From the NCBI RefSeq assembly GCF_900142225.1, contig NZ_FRAD01000009.1:65166-129165 (forward strand): 64,000 nucleotides of DNA, given 5' to 3'. A program made the position numbers and the translations under genes. This document shows positions 26,012 through 35,460 of this stretch, piece after piece; the stretch's first letter is position 1; each line of letters begins with the position of its first letter. The notes beneath the pieces were generated by a model. That model was not told the origin of the DNA. It made no database searches and saw nothing but the letters and a program-made list of their open reading frames with translations. This DNA is from Hathewaya proteolytica DSM 3090. GTDB lineage: Bacteria > Bacillota > Clostridia > Clostridiales > Clostridiaceae.

Positions 26012-27979
26012 ATGAAAATTGAGGATAAGATAATAAGTTCCATAAGAATACACGCTGTGGAAGCTATTGAAAAAGCGAATTCAGGTCACCCAGGACTACC
26101 GTTGGGTGCAGCTCCTATGGCTTATACATTATGGGATAAGATTATGAACTTCAACCCTGAAAATCCAAAATGGGAAAACAGAGACAGATTTATACTGTCA
26201 GCGGGTCACGGTTCAGCATTGCTGTATTCGCTATTAAACACTTTTGGATACGACATAACAAAGGAAGATTTAATGAATTTCAGGCAATGGGGAAGTAAAA
26301 CTCCAGGACATCCTGAATATGGTCACACTGTTGGAGTAGAAGTTACTACAGGTCCTTTAGGTCAGGGTATCGCAAATGGTGTTGGTATGGCTATGGCTGA
26401 GGCACACCTTGCACAGAAGTTCAATAGAGAGCATTTTAATGTTGTGGATCACTATACATATGTTTTAGCTGGTGACGGATGTATGATGGAAGGAATTGCA
26501 TCAGAGGCAGCATCACTTGCAGGTACCCTAGGATTGGGGAAATTAGTTGTTTTATATGATTCAAATAACATTACTATCGAAGGCAATACCAATATTGCTT
26601 TCAGAGAAGATGTTGCAAAGAGATTTGAGGCTTATGGATGGGGAGTATTAAAAGTTGAAGATGGCAATGATATATCAGCCTTGGAAAAAGCTCTTATGGA
26701 AGCTAAGGAAGATGGGGAAAGACCAACTCTTGTAGTTGTAAATACCACCATTGGATATGGTGCTCCTAAGCAGGGTACATCTGGAATACACGGGTCGCCA
26801 CTAGGAGATGGCATGACTTGCACAAAAAAATTCTTCCAGTGGGAGGAAGAGCCTTTTGAAACTTGTGAAGAAGTGAGAGAGTTTACAAAGGAGAAAAAAA
26901 ACCAGGGAGTAAAAAAAGAATCTTCTTGGAATAGTATGTTTAGTGAATACGCTTCAAAGTATCCTGAACTTGCAGCAGAATGGAAACAGTGGTTTTCAAA
27001 GGAGATGCCAAAGTTAGAGGAAATTGAAGAATTGTGGTCTTATGAGAAATCTGTAGCCACTAGAGCAGCTTCTGGAACTATGATAAATAAGCTTACCCAA
27101 TATATACCAAACTTATTTGGCGGATCAGCAGACTTAGCACCTTCCAATAACACTAATATGAAAGATAAGGGAGACTTCTCCAAAGAAGATAGAAGTGGAT
27201 GTAATATACATTTTGGTATTAGAGAACACGCTATGGCTGCCATTGCAAATGGTATAGTACTGCACGGTGGTTTGCGCACATTTGTAGCTACATTCTTTGT
27301 TTTCTGCGATTACATGAAGCCTTCAATGAGATTATCTGCTTTAATGAAGCTTCCAGTTGTATATATCCTTACACACGATAGTATCGGTGTGGGCGAGGAT
27401 GGTCCAACTCACGAGCCAATAGAGCACTTAGCATCTCTTAGAAGCATTCCAAATTTTACAGTATTTAGACCAGCAGATGCTAGAGAAACGACTGCTGCAT
27501 GGATAGCAGCTTTAAATAGAAATGATGGACCAACAGGAATTGTTCTATCAAGACAATCCTTGCCATTGCTTAACGGTACTGGACAAAATGCTTTCAAGGG
27601 AGCATATATATTAAATGATAGTGAAAAAGAAACACCAGATATGCTACTTATGGCTTCAGGTTCAGAAGTTCAGCTAATACTTGAAGCGCAAAAGCAACTA
27701 AAAGAAAAGGGAATAGATGCAAGAGTAATTAGCATGCCTTCCTTTGAAGTGTTTGAAGAACAAACAGAAGAATACAAGGAAAGCGTGATGCCAAAGTCTG
27801 TAAGAAAGAGAATGGCTGTGGAAGCAGCTTCTTCTATGGGATGGCACAAGTACGTCGGAATAGATGGGAAAATATTATCAATAGATACCTTCGGAGCATC
27901 AGCCCCAGGAGAGGTTTTATTTGATAAATTCGGATTTAAAACAGAAAATATAGTTGCAATGGCAACGGATGAAATATAG
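26012..27979 (+). CDS. tkt: Transketolase
   Basis: Full-length 655-residue TPP enzyme of the non-oxidative pentose phosphate pathway that moves two-carbon ketol units between sugar phosphates. Motifs in order: ANSGHPGLPLGAAPMAY, TGPLGQGIANGVG, the TPP motif GDGCMMEGIASEAASLAG, HFGIREHAM, HDSIGVGEDGPTHEPIEHL and VFRPADARE. AGGAGG lies upstream of the ATG. It is a single gene rather than the split N/C pair seen in some clostridia. It stands alone, flanked by a terminator. Confidence 0.97.
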   Translation: MKIEDKIISSIRIHAVEAIEKANSGHPGLPLGAAPMAYTLWDKIMNFNPENPKWENRDRFILSAGHGSALLYSLLNTFGYDITKEDLMNFRQWGSKTPGHPEYGHTVGVEVTTGPLGQGIANGVGMAMAEAHLAQKFNREHFNVVDHYTYVLAGDGCMMEGIASEAASLAGTLGLGKLVVLYDSNNITIEGNTNIAFREDVAKRFEAYGWGVLKVEDGNDISALEKALMEAKEDGERPTLVVVNTTIGYGAPKQGTSGIHGSPLGDGMTCTKKFFQWEEEPFETCEEVREFTKEKKNQGVKKESSWNSMFSEYASKYPELAAEWKQWFSKEMPKLEEIEELWSYEKSVATRAASGTMINKLTQYIPNLFGGSADLAPSNNTNMKDKGDFSKEDRSGCNIHFGIREHAMAAIANGIVLHGGLRTFVATFFVFCDYMKPSMRLSALMKLPVVYILTHDSIGVGEDGPTHEPIEHLASLRSIPNFTVFRPADARETTAAWIAALNRNDGPTGIVLSRQSLPLLNGTGQNAFKGAYILNDSEKETPDMLLMASGSEVQLILEAQKQLKEKGIDARVISMPSFEVFEEQTEEYKESVMPKSVRKRMAVEAASSMGWHKYVGIDGKILSIDTFGASAPGEVLFDKFGFKTENIVAMATDEI

Positions 27980-27982
27980 CAA

Positions 27983-28014
27983 AAAACAACCTCGGATATA
28001 ATCTGGGGTTGTTT
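27983..28014 (+). terminator. Terminator after tkt
   Basis: AAAACAACCTCGGAT pairs with ATCTGGGGTTGTTTT (some G-T pairs) immediately after the tkt stop, ending in a T run. Confidence 0.75.
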
Positions 28015-28140
28015 TACTCTTATGCTGTATTATTACTTAAATGTTATAATAGAATTAAGTGGAAAGTGTGTATTAAATTATGTGCAAATTATATTTGAAT
28101 ATGATACAATTAAAATATATGTGTATTTGGGGAGGAGTTT

Positions 28141-28866
28141 ATGATCGAAGTAATTAATGTAGGAAAAAATTATTACAATAGACGTGATAAAAAAAAATAT
28201 AGTATTATATCAAATATAAACTTTAAAATAGAGCCAGGGGATATTATTGGGCTTGTTGGCAAAAATGGTGTTGGAAAGTCCACATTATTATCTATTATTG
28301 CTAGTATAACAGAAAATTACGATGGAGAAGTGTTGTACAACGGGGAAAATATAAAAAAACAACTTGTATCATATAGATCTAAAGTTGGGTATGTACCACA
28401 AAACGCAGTTTTGTTTGACGAATTAACAGTAAAAGAGAATTTAGATTTTTTTCAAAACGTGCAGGAATTAGATCAAGAAGTGAAGGATATGATATATGCT
28501 CTTGAGTTAGAAATATACATGGACAAAAAAGTGAAGATATTGTCTGGAGGAATAAAAAATAGAGTAAATATTGCTGTAGCAATGATGAATAACCCTAAAA
28601 TATTAATAATGGACGAGCCTCTTGTAGGCATTTCACTGGGCATAAAACGAAATGTATTTAATATGTTGAAAGAGTTTTCTGAGGAGGGAAAATATATAAT
28701 TATGTCTACCCATGAACTAGATACTCTTGAAAATATATGCTCCCACCTTATTATTGTAAAAGAGGAGGGTAGCATTCAATTTAAACCCATGAAAGAGATA
28801 ATGGCTGAAGCATACGCCCAAAAGGTAGATTTGATTGAATATCTTCACATTATAGGGGGTATATAG
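28141..28866 (+). CDS. ABC transporter ATP-binding protein
   Basis: A 241-residue ABC-2-type ATPase with Walker A GLVGKNGVGKST, Q-loop VGYVPQNAV, signature LSGGIKNRVNIAV, Walker B ILIMDEPLVGI and H-loop STHELD. The signature's fifth residue is Ile rather than the usual Gln/Glu. GGGGAGGAG precedes the ATG. The stop overlaps the GTG of the permease by one base. It is the only ATPase in the 28141-32277 cluster, so it probably energises both downstream permeases. Export of a lipid, peptide or drug is possible; nothing fixes the substrate. Confidence 0.92.
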   Translation: MIEVINVGKNYYNRRDKKKYSIISNINFKIEPGDIIGLVGKNGVGKSTLLSIIASITENYDGEVLYNGENIKKQLVSYRSKVGYVPQNAVLFDELTVKENLDFFQNVQELDQEVKDMIYALELEIYMDKKVKILSGGIKNRVNIAVAMMNNPKILIMDEPLVGISLGIKRNVFNMLKEFSEEGKYIIMSTHELDTLENICSHLIIVKEEGSIQFKPMKEIMAEAYAQKVDLIEYLHIIGGI

Positions 28867-30017
28867 TGAGTATATGGAGACTCCTTAAACTCGATTTTTG
28901 GAGATATGTTAAAAATAAAAAAATGTTTATAGTCATAACAGTAATGCCCCTTATTGCACTACTATGCACTGTTTTATTCATTAATTGTATATCAAATGTG
29001 ACAAATTCTAAGCTTAACGTGGGAGTGCTGAATGAGGATAATAATGAAGATATGGATTTAATAGTAAATATTGCAAATCAATCACCTTCTGTTAAGGAAA
29101 ATGTGAACTTAATTCAGTATACAGATTTTCAAACTATGAAAAGACATGTGGGCAACAAAGAATTACATTGTGCTATTAAAATTCCTAGGGGATTTATTCA
29201 AAATATATACGATAATAATGAAGGACAAGTTGAATTTTACAATGCTGAAAATCCGGGGATTAAGGTAATTGCTCTTCGGAGTATGGTAAATGATTTTGTA
29301 AAATTGGGAAATTACATGAGAGAAAGCCTTGAGAACTTATGGCAGTCCATGGATGACCTGCATATTTCAAATAAAGAAAAGATAAGCGTATATAATAAGA
29401 CGGCAGAAAAGCTTATTGTCAGCATGTTAGCTAGGGATAATATGTTTCAATATAAAAGCAGCATAACCTTGGTGACATACTACCTTGTGTACTTCGTTGT
29501 GATTTTTATGTATATAAATTTTTTTTCTATGTATAGAAACATTACTTGTGAGGATGAACAAGCTATAATTGAGAGGTTAAAACTGTATAATTGCACAGAA
29601 TCTAAATATATTTTTAGTAAATGCTTTATATGTTTTACTATTCAGATGTTGGTAAATGTCATTATCCTAGGAGTTCCCTTGTATATTTTAAAGGTTAAAT
29701 TAATATATATACTTATAAATGTACTTTTGATTACTTTATTTAATGGGATAGTGGTTTTTACGGTAATAAAAATGTTCCACAAAGTTAAGTGCTTTTTTCT
29801 AATTGCAAATTTCTTTGTGGTTTATATAATTTTATGCAGTGGATATGAAAAAATAAACCCACTGAAGATCAGTACTAATGCAATTTTGAATTTTTTTAAA
29901 GGTAAACCAATGCTTCACTATTATCATAATATAATTAATGCAATATTATTTATGGCTATCATAAATGTATTATTTGAAGGAACTAAAAAAATATTAGAAA
30001 GTTTAAGGAAGGTGTGA
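28866..30017 (+). CDS. ABC-2 type permease
   Basis: A 383-residue permease with the ABC-2 layout: one N-terminal transmembrane helix (about residues 17-40), a hydrophilic external domain of about 150 residues, then about five membrane helices (about 205-225, 260-285, 290-315, 320-335, 350-368). The GTG start overlaps the ATPase stop by one base, so the proteins are translationally coupled. The extracytoplasmic portion resembles the YhgE/ABC2_membrane_3 type. Codon use matches its neighbours. Confidence 0.82.
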   Translation: MSIWRLLKLDFWRYVKNKKMFIVITVMPLIALLCTVLFINCISNVTNSKLNVGVLNEDNNEDMDLIVNIANQSPSVKENVNLIQYTDFQTMKRHVGNKELHCAIKIPRGFIQNIYDNNEGQVEFYNAENPGIKVIALRSMVNDFVKLGNYMRESLENLWQSMDDLHISNKEKISVYNKTAEKLIVSMLARDNMFQYKSSITLVTYYLVYFVVIFMYINFFSMYRNITCEDEQAIIERLKLYNCTESKYIFSKCFICFTIQMLVNVIILGVPLYILKVKLIYILINVLLITLFNGIVVFTVIKMFHKVKCFFLIANFFVVYIILCSGYEKINPLKISTNAILNFFKGKPMLHYYHNIINAILFMAIINVLFEGTKKILESLRKV

Positions 30018-30021
30018 TTTA

Positions 30022-31209
30022 ATGAAAAATTATTCTAGTAAAAAGAAACTTATAATTGGGATAAGCACCCTAGCTTTACTATGTATTGTTGCCATAGTTT
30101 TGTCGATGAATGTGTTTGGCCTTTTTATGAGCCCTGCTGAAAAGGTGTTGGAAGGTTTTAAAAACGAAATGAGTGATCCAAGCAAGCATGCTAGTATGTC
30201 AATATCAGTAAGCGGTATGGAAAAGTTAGAACTGCCTGAGGTTCTAAATAGAGTAAGTTTAAAGGCAGAATCAGCAAGAACAGAGAATAAGTCTTATTCT
30301 AAGATGGCTTTGCTTTTAAATAACTCATCTGTTATAGATTTTGATGTTCTTTTAAAGGGAACTGATTTATTTATAGGCATGGGTGACAAGCCATTGTGTA
30401 TTAATATGAAAGAAATTTTATCATCGAAAGCATCCAAAAATAATTTTTTAGAGGGCATTGATTTTAATGATATTTTCGGAAAAAAATACGATAATGCTAT
30501 TCTTAAGGAACTAGAAGACAAAGTAAAAAAAGTAGGCGATAAACATGTTATAGAAATAGATGCGAAATCGTTGTTAAAGCTTATAGACCGTGTCTTTGAG
30601 GTAGCTCAGAAGGATGAGGAGATTGCCGACAAGTTGTATGATGCGCTTGTGAAAATAAAGGCTAATGCCCTTAAGGAAAAACTTGATTTAGGAGAGGAAT
30701 TCCATGCTTTTCTAGATGAACCAAAGGATAATGTTATAAATAGCATTAAGGCTGCTATTTCAATGGCAAGGGTATCTTTAGGGCAAGCTCAAAACAATAT
30801 TCCTGCCGAATTGCAATTTAAAATCAAAATAGAAGTAGGAGCTTTAAATAGAATAAAAAATGCCAATGTAGATATCAGCATTCAAGGGGTAGGTATTAAT
30901 TTAAAGATAGACAATTCTGCTAAGGTTGAAATTAAGGATTACACTAGAGAAAAGTCTACAGTTATTGAAAATGTGTCTTCTAATAATGAACAGATAAGCT
31001 CTGAAGTTGAAAATTATTTTGTTAAGGCAATAGACAAGATAATTACCAATAAACAGGTTATAGAAGAGTTGGATAAGTTGGGGGTATTTAATGAGTATAA
31101 AGCTATGACTGGAATTTCCGACACAGCTGAATTGATAAATGCTCTAAAGGAACCTTTTATGGAGCAGATGAAAAACAGTATTAGAGAGGGAATGAAAAAT
31201 ATAAAGTAG
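30022..31209 (+). CDS. Anchored extracytoplasmic protein in the ABC cluster, function unknown
   Basis: A 395-residue protein with a basic N-terminus and one strongly hydrophobic segment (residues 10-35), so it is exported and anchored. There is no lipobox Cys. The remainder (about 40-395) is hydrophilic and alternates short beta-prone and amphipathic helical stretches. It resembles large hydrophobic-ligand-binding lipoproteins only in general character. I do not recognise a family. It starts four bases after the permease stop and precedes a second permease, so it is probably an accessory or substrate-handling component of this transporter. Confidence 0.75.
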   Translation: MKNYSSKKKLIIGISTLALLCIVAIVLSMNVFGLFMSPAEKVLEGFKNEMSDPSKHASMSISVSGMEKLELPEVLNRVSLKAESARTENKSYSKMALLLNNSSVIDFDVLLKGTDLFIGMGDKPLCINMKEILSSKASKNNFLEGIDFNDIFGKKYDNAILKELEDKVKKVGDKHVIEIDAKSLLKLIDRVFEVAQKDEEIADKLYDALVKIKANALKEKLDLGEEFHAFLDEPKDNVINSIKAAISMARVSLGQAQNNIPAELQFKIKIEVGALNRIKNANVDISIQGVGINLKIDNSAKVEIKDYTREKSTVIENVSSNNEQISSEVENYFVKAIDKIITNKQVIEELDKLGVFNEYKAMTGISDTAELINALKEPFMEQMKNSIREGMKNIK

Positions 31210-31296
31210 TTTTAGTCCATGTATTTTTTCACCCTTATTAAGATAAAGTATAGGAATTTGATACACTGTAAAATAATTAAAAGGGGATAAAATAAG

Positions 31297-32277
31297 GTGC
31301 ATAAATCAAATAATTATAAATCTTATGTTGGAATTTTTGTATTGATAATGGCATTTGTAGTTGTATCCAATATTTTGATAAATCTTTATATAATGGTCAT
31401 AGATAAATCTAATAAAGCTTTAAGTATAAATATACAGGATAATGACAAAACATCTTTATCAAGTGAATTAGCAGATGAGATAAGAGCAAAAAATAAGGGG
31501 GCTATAATATACAACGAACAAGATGGCATAGAATCTGTGGCAAAAGGTAATACAGATCTATTTATCATAATAAATAGGGATTTTGAAAGCAAAATTAAAT
31601 TAGGAAGTTTTAATGATGTTATCACTGTGTACACATCTTTTAATCCTTCTCAAAGCAAAATACTCTTGGAAACTGTGTCAAAAGAAGTCTTGAAATTTTG
31701 GACAAATGCAAAGATAAAAAAGGATAATAAGGATTTGCGCATAAAGTGGAATCAAGTGTATGGGGAAACAAAGCAGAATATTTCCCTTAGGAATGTCACT
31801 GTAATAACTGATGACGGTGGAAATATAGACCAAATAAAATCTGATAAAGATGACATAACACCAAACAGAAATGATATAAAAATTAAAGTTAATATAATCA
31901 TATTATTTCTTAGTGCTAACGGATTACTTTATTTCTTCTCTAAACGAATAATGGTTCACAAACTTAAAGGATTAAAAACTAGGGTTGAACTATTTAAAGT
32001 TGGTGGAAAAACTCTTTATAGAAATAATTTTTTTACTTTCCTTATAGTTGTTTCCCTTGAAAGCATACTTGTATATTCCGTAGTGCTGAGTATATATGGA
32101 GCAAGTTTAGGGTTTATACTAATGTTATTTTTGAAGTTTATAGCTTATCAGCTGGCTGTCTTTATTGTCACTGGCTTTACATTGAAAGTGAGTAAATCCA
32201 TGGCTGTATATTACGCCCTTAACACGTCCTTTGCATTAATCTGTGGCATGATTATAATCATGTGGGTGTTTATCTGA
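31297..32277 (+). CDS. Second ABC-2-like permease of the cluster
   Basis: A 326-residue membrane protein starting at GTG with AAGGGG upstream. It has an N-terminal helix (about residues 10-35), an external domain of about 150 residues, and a C-terminal block of about four helices (about 195-215, 245-268, 270-292, 300-325). The topology parallels the permease at 28866-30017, but the C-terminal block is shorter, and I see no close similarity between them. It has no ATPase of its own and probably forms an asymmetric permease with its neighbour. Family assignment is by topology only. Confidence 0.7.
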   Translation: MHKSNNYKSYVGIFVLIMAFVVVSNILINLYIMVIDKSNKALSINIQDNDKTSLSSELADEIRAKNKGAIIYNEQDGIESVAKGNTDLFIIINRDFESKIKLGSFNDVITVYTSFNPSQSKILLETVSKEVLKFWTNAKIKKDNKDLRIKWNQVYGETKQNISLRNVTVITDDGGNIDQIKSDKDDITPNRNDIKIKVNIIILFLSANGLLYFFSKRIMVHKLKGLKTRVELFKVGGKTLYRNNFFTFLIVVSLESILVYSVVLSIYGASLGFILMLFLKFIAYQLAVFIVTGFTLKVSKSMAVYYALNTSFALICGMIIIMWVFI

Positions 32278-32347
32278 TGGCTAGCAGTTGTAACACACCA
32301 TACTCTCAGAGGAAGGCGTGTCTATTGTATTCAAAGGGGAGGATTTT

Positions 32348-33130
32348 ATGAGTTTTTTTGCCTTAAAATTATTTGCTGTTGTTACCATGTTTATTGATCA
32401 TATAGGGGCTTTCCTCTTCCCTAAAATAGGGATTTTGCGAACAATAGGAAGGTTGTCATTTCCCATATTTGCCTTTTGTATTGCAAATGGGTATAAACAT
32501 ACAAAAAATAAGTTTGTTTATATGATGAGGCTAGCTGCTTGCGGTGTTATATCCATAATTCCCTATTCCTATGTTCATTATGGCTATGACAATATAAAAT
32601 GGCATAATAACATTTTCTTTACTTTGTTTCTCGGTTTGCTCTGTATATTCTTTTTTGAAAATGCAAAGAAGAAGAGAGATGGATTGAATAATTTAATAAA
32701 CATATGTTCTGCTGTCATGGTTTTTGTATGCCTTTCTCTGGGGAATTATCTCGACGTAGAGTATGGACTTTTAGGGGTAGCACTTGTATTGTTGTATCAT
32801 TTTGGAATAGAATCTCGTTTAGGCATAGTTTTAGCTTCTATATGGGGAAATCTATTAATGGAAATAGAGTTTTGTATGTCATATGGAAGATTCCCTTTCT
32901 CAAACTTAAAAAAACTTAGTGATGTGTTTGATGTATATTTCTATTGGAATAAAATTAGTGGCTTTAAGTATGGAATAGGTCAGTGGTTTGGAATGTTTGC
33001 GGCTATACCATTATGCTTTTATAATGGAAAGAAGGGGTACTCGTCTAAGTGGGTACAATACGCGTTTTATCTTTTCTATCCAGTGCACTTACTTCTAATA
33101 GGTTTAATATATAGATTAATCTTTATCTAG
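32348..33130 (+). CDS. TraX-family integral membrane protein
   Basis: A 260-residue polytopic protein of the TraX family, first known from F-pilin N-acetylation but common in Firmicutes chromosomes with unknown acceptors. It opens with FFALKLFAVVTMFIDHIGAF, followed by RTIGRLSFPIFAFCIANGYKHT, both characteristic, and has about eight helices ending in YAFYLFYPVHLLLIGLIY. The frame extends to a GTG at 32318, but AGGGGAGG at 32335-32342 sets the ATG at 32348. It lies 70 bases after the second ABC permease and may be cotranscribed. An O- or N-acyltransferase role is inferred from the family. Confidence 0.85.
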   Translation: MSFFALKLFAVVTMFIDHIGAFLFPKIGILRTIGRLSFPIFAFCIANGYKHTKNKFVYMMRLAACGVISIIPYSYVHYGYDNIKWHNNIFFTLFLGLLCIFFFENAKKKRDGLNNLINICSAVMVFVCLSLGNYLDVEYGLLGVALVLLYHFGIESRLGIVLASIWGNLLMEIEFCMSYGRFPFSNLKKLSDVFDVYFYWNKISGFKYGIGQWFGMFAAIPLCFYNGKKGYSSKWVQYAFYLFYPVHLLLIGLIYRLIFI

Positions 33131-33140
33131 AGATTTGTAT

Positions 33141-33176
33141 AAAAAAAGTTCAGCTAAAAAACTGAACTTTTTTTTA
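33141..33176. terminator. Bidirectional terminator between traX-like and CofE-like genes
   Basis: AAAAAAAGTTCAG (33141-33153) pairs with CTGAACTTTTTTT (33162-33174). Confidence 0.85.
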
Positions 33177-33179
33177 TTA

Positions 33180-34373
33180 TTAGTCGTTGGCTAAGTTGTC
33201 AAAATATCCTTGAATGAAAATAACGGGAGTACCCTTGTCTCCGCTGCCAGAGGTTAAATCACATAAAGAACCTATAAGATCTGTAAGGCGTCTTGGTGTT
33301 GTACCTTGAGTAACCATGGATCCCTTCAAATCTGAGTCTTTATTTGATATGTATTCTTTTATTGCACAATTAAGCTCTTCACCTTTTAGATTAGCAAAAT
33401 CATTGTCTGCTAAATATTTTAATTTAACTTCATTAGGCTGTCCTTCAAGACCACTTGTGTATCCAGGAGAAACTACAGGGTCAGCTAGTTCCCAAATCTT
33501 GCCTGCAGGATCTTTGAAAGCTCCATCCCCATATACAAGGACTTCAACTTTCTTTCCTGTCTTTTCTAGCATAATTTTTTGAACATCCTCTGCAAAAACT
33601 TTTGAATCTCTTGGGAAAAGTTTTACGGTGGATTCAGTAGCTTTGTTTGAACCTAATAATCCATAGTGCTCATTGTAGCCGCTGCTTTCTATGGAAGAGG
33701 TCATTATATCGTCAAGGCCAAGGACTTTTTCTGCACCTGCTGCCTTTAAAATTCTTTTGCTTCTAGCTCTAGTATGAATATCACAAGTAAGAACGTTTTT
33801 AGTGTAATTTAGTATGGTTCTTGCATCATTGGCAAATATAACTTCTACATCTGCTCCTTCTTCCTTTATAATAGAAGAATAGTATTCCACATAATCTACA
33901 CCTGTGAACTCATGTTTTTTGTATCCAAAGAATTCTCTGTATTGTTTTTCAGTAAGTACATCTGTCCATGGGTTTATGTTTTTTTCATCAAGTTCGTCTA
34001 AAGTTACAAGATGATTTCCAACTTCATCAGAAGGGTAGCTAAGCATAAGGTAAATTTTCTTTACTCCTCTGGCGATTCCCCTAAGGCAAATGGCAAATCT
34101 GTTCCTGCTTAAAATAGGGAATATAACACCTAATTCTTCTCCACCAAATTTGTTTTTAATATCACACGCAATATGATCTATGCTGGCATAATTACCTTGG
34201 GCTCTTGCAACTACTGATTCTGTTACGCCAATGATATCTCTGTCATTAATATGAAAGTTTTCACATTGTGCAGCTTTTAAAACGGAGTCTGCTACCATAT
34301 TAGCTAAATTATCACCCTGTTTTATGATTTCAGTTCTTATACCTCTTGAAATAGTACCAACAGTTCTTGACAT
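33180..34373 (-). CDS. CofE-like (F420-0:gamma-glutamyl ligase family) protein
   Basis: A 397-residue protein of the F420 ligase family. Its N-terminus follows the CofE pattern: IIKQGDNLANMVADSV, then DRDIIGVTESVVARAQGNY, matching the metal- and GDP-binding start of CofE. CofE adds glutamate to coenzyme F420-0, but clostridia are not known to make F420, and the protein is much longer than CofE (about 250 residues). The extra C-terminal part (about 230-397) contains TQGTTPRRLTDLIGSLCDL. Substrate unknown; a glutamyl or amino-acid ligase acting on another acceptor is plausible. Divergent from a LysR gene. Confidence 0.78.
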   Translation of the reverse strand: MSRTVGTISRGIRTEIIKQGDNLANMVADSVLKAAQCENFHINDRDIIGVTESVVARAQGNYASIDHIACDIKNKFGGEELGVIFPILSRNRFAICLRGIARGVKKIYLMLSYPSDEVGNHLVTLDELDEKNINPWTDVLTEKQYREFFGYKKHEFTGVDYVEYYSSIIKEEGADVEVIFANDARTILNYTKNVLTCDIHTRARSKRILKAAGAEKVLGLDDIMTSSIESSGYNEHYGLLGSNKATESTVKLFPRDSKVFAEDVQKIMLEKTGKKVEVLVYGDGAFKDPAGKIWELADPVVSPGYTSGLEGQPNEVKLKYLADNDFANLKGEELNCAIKEYISNKDSDLKGSMVTQGTTPRRLTDLIGSLCDLTSGSGDKGTPVIFIQGYFDNLAND

Positions 34374-34465
34374 TTTTCATACCACCTTTATTTATTTTAA
34401 ATTAAGCCTGCATTTATATTGTACAATGTTATATAATATAAGTAAAATCATTAATAGTTATTTTA

Positions 34466-34486
34466 GATATAAGATGTACTTATATC
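34466..34486. promoter_or_regulatory. LysR-type dyad operator
   Basis: GATATAAG-ATGTA-CTTATATC is a perfect 8-bp-arm palindrome with a T-N11-A-like core. It lies 18 bases before the LysR start and in the divergent region with the CofE-like gene, the usual place for LysR autoregulation and target control. Confidence 0.65.
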
Positions 34487-34504
34487 TATTTAAGGATGGA
34501 TAAA

Positions 34505-35398
34505 ATGAAATTTGATGTAAATTTAGAGCTTTATAAAATATTTAAAACTGTGGCAGAGCAAGGTTCATTTTCTTTGGCTGCAAAAAAAATGTACATATCG
34601 CAGCCGGCTGTAAGTCAAGCCATTAATCAGCTGGAGAGCCAGCTTTCTGTTACCTTGTTTAAAAGAACCTCTAGAGGGGTTTCGCTAACTTCAGAGGGCA
34701 ATATGCTATTTCAATATGTAGAATCAGGGCTTAATACCATTGAGGCTGGAGAGGAAAAGCTATTCAATATGACAAAGTTATATTGTGGTGAGATTAAGAT
34801 AAGTGCCGGAGATACCCTTGTGAAGCATTATTTAATGCCCTATTTGGGCAGATTTAATCAGCTATATCCAGATATAAAAGTTAAGGTTATAAATAGAACC
34901 TCCATTGAATCGATTGAACTAGTAAAAGCTGGTACAGTAGATATGGCTTTTGTAAACTTGCCTGTGGAAGACTTAGATTTAAATATAGAATCTTGTTTAA
35001 AGGTGCACGATATTTTCGTGGCAGGAAAAAAGTTCAAAGAAGCTGGGGAAAAAGTCATAAGCTATGAAGACTTGTCTAGATACCCACTGGTTATGTTAGA
35101 ACAGGAATCTAGTTCTAGAAGGTATGTAAGCAATTGTTTTCTAAAGGAAGGAATAATCCTTGAACCGGAGATCCAATTAGGGTCCTATGATTTGCTAACG
35201 GAATTCGCACAAATTGGATTTGGCATATCATGTGTGGTGGAGGAATTCTCCCGAAAAGATATAGAAAATATGAATCTTACAAAGGTAAATCTTGCAAAGC
35301 CAATTAAAGCAAGAGAAATTGGTATGTGCTACTTGAAGAATTCGCCATTGTCTTTGGCCTCAAAGGCTTTTGCCCACATTATTAGCGGTAAAATATAA
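34505..35398 (+). CDS. LysR-family transcriptional regulator
   Basis: A 297-residue LysR protein. The N-terminal winged helix-turn-helix reads LYKIFKTVAEQGSFSLAAKK, followed by ISQPAVSQAINQLESQL (about residues 6-45). A periplasmic-binding-like effector domain follows (about 88-290) with GEIKISAGDTLVKHYLMPYLG. AAGGA fits the ATG at 34505 better than the ATG at 34496. The effector is unknown. The divergent CofE-like gene is the obvious target, through the dyad at 34466-34486. Confidence 0.93.
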   Translation: MKFDVNLELYKIFKTVAEQGSFSLAAKKMYISQPAVSQAINQLESQLSVTLFKRTSRGVSLTSEGNMLFQYVESGLNTIEAGEEKLFNMTKLYCGEIKISAGDTLVKHYLMPYLGRFNQLYPDIKVKVINRTSIESIELVKAGTVDMAFVNLPVEDLDLNIESCLKVHDIFVAGKKFKEAGEKVISYEDLSRYPLVMLEQESSSRRYVSNCFLKEGIILEPEIQLGSYDLLTEFAQIGFGISCVVEEFSRKDIENMNLTKVNLAKPIKAREIGMCYLKNSPLSLASKAFAHIISGKI

Positions 35399-35406
35399 GT
35401 ATTTCA

Positions 35407-35435
35407 TTGACAAATTTTTATACATAGACTAGAAT
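35407..35435 (+). promoter_or_regulatory. Sigma-A promoter of trpS
   Basis: Perfect -35 TTGACA (35407-35412), 17-base spacer, -10 TAGAAT (35430-35435). Transcription would start near 35442, giving a leader of about 63 bases. Confidence 0.75.
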
Positions 35436-35442
35436 TGTAGTG

Positions 35443-35460
35443 TCTAACGTGTCCGTTAGA
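35443..35460 (+). promoter_or_regulatory. 5'-terminal hairpin of the trpS leader
   Basis: TCTAACG (35443-35449), loop TGTC, CGTTAGA (35454-35460): a perfect 7-bp stem at or next to the predicted transcript start. The leader is too short for a T-box, so this hairpin may stabilise the mRNA or be an operator. Confidence 0.5.
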
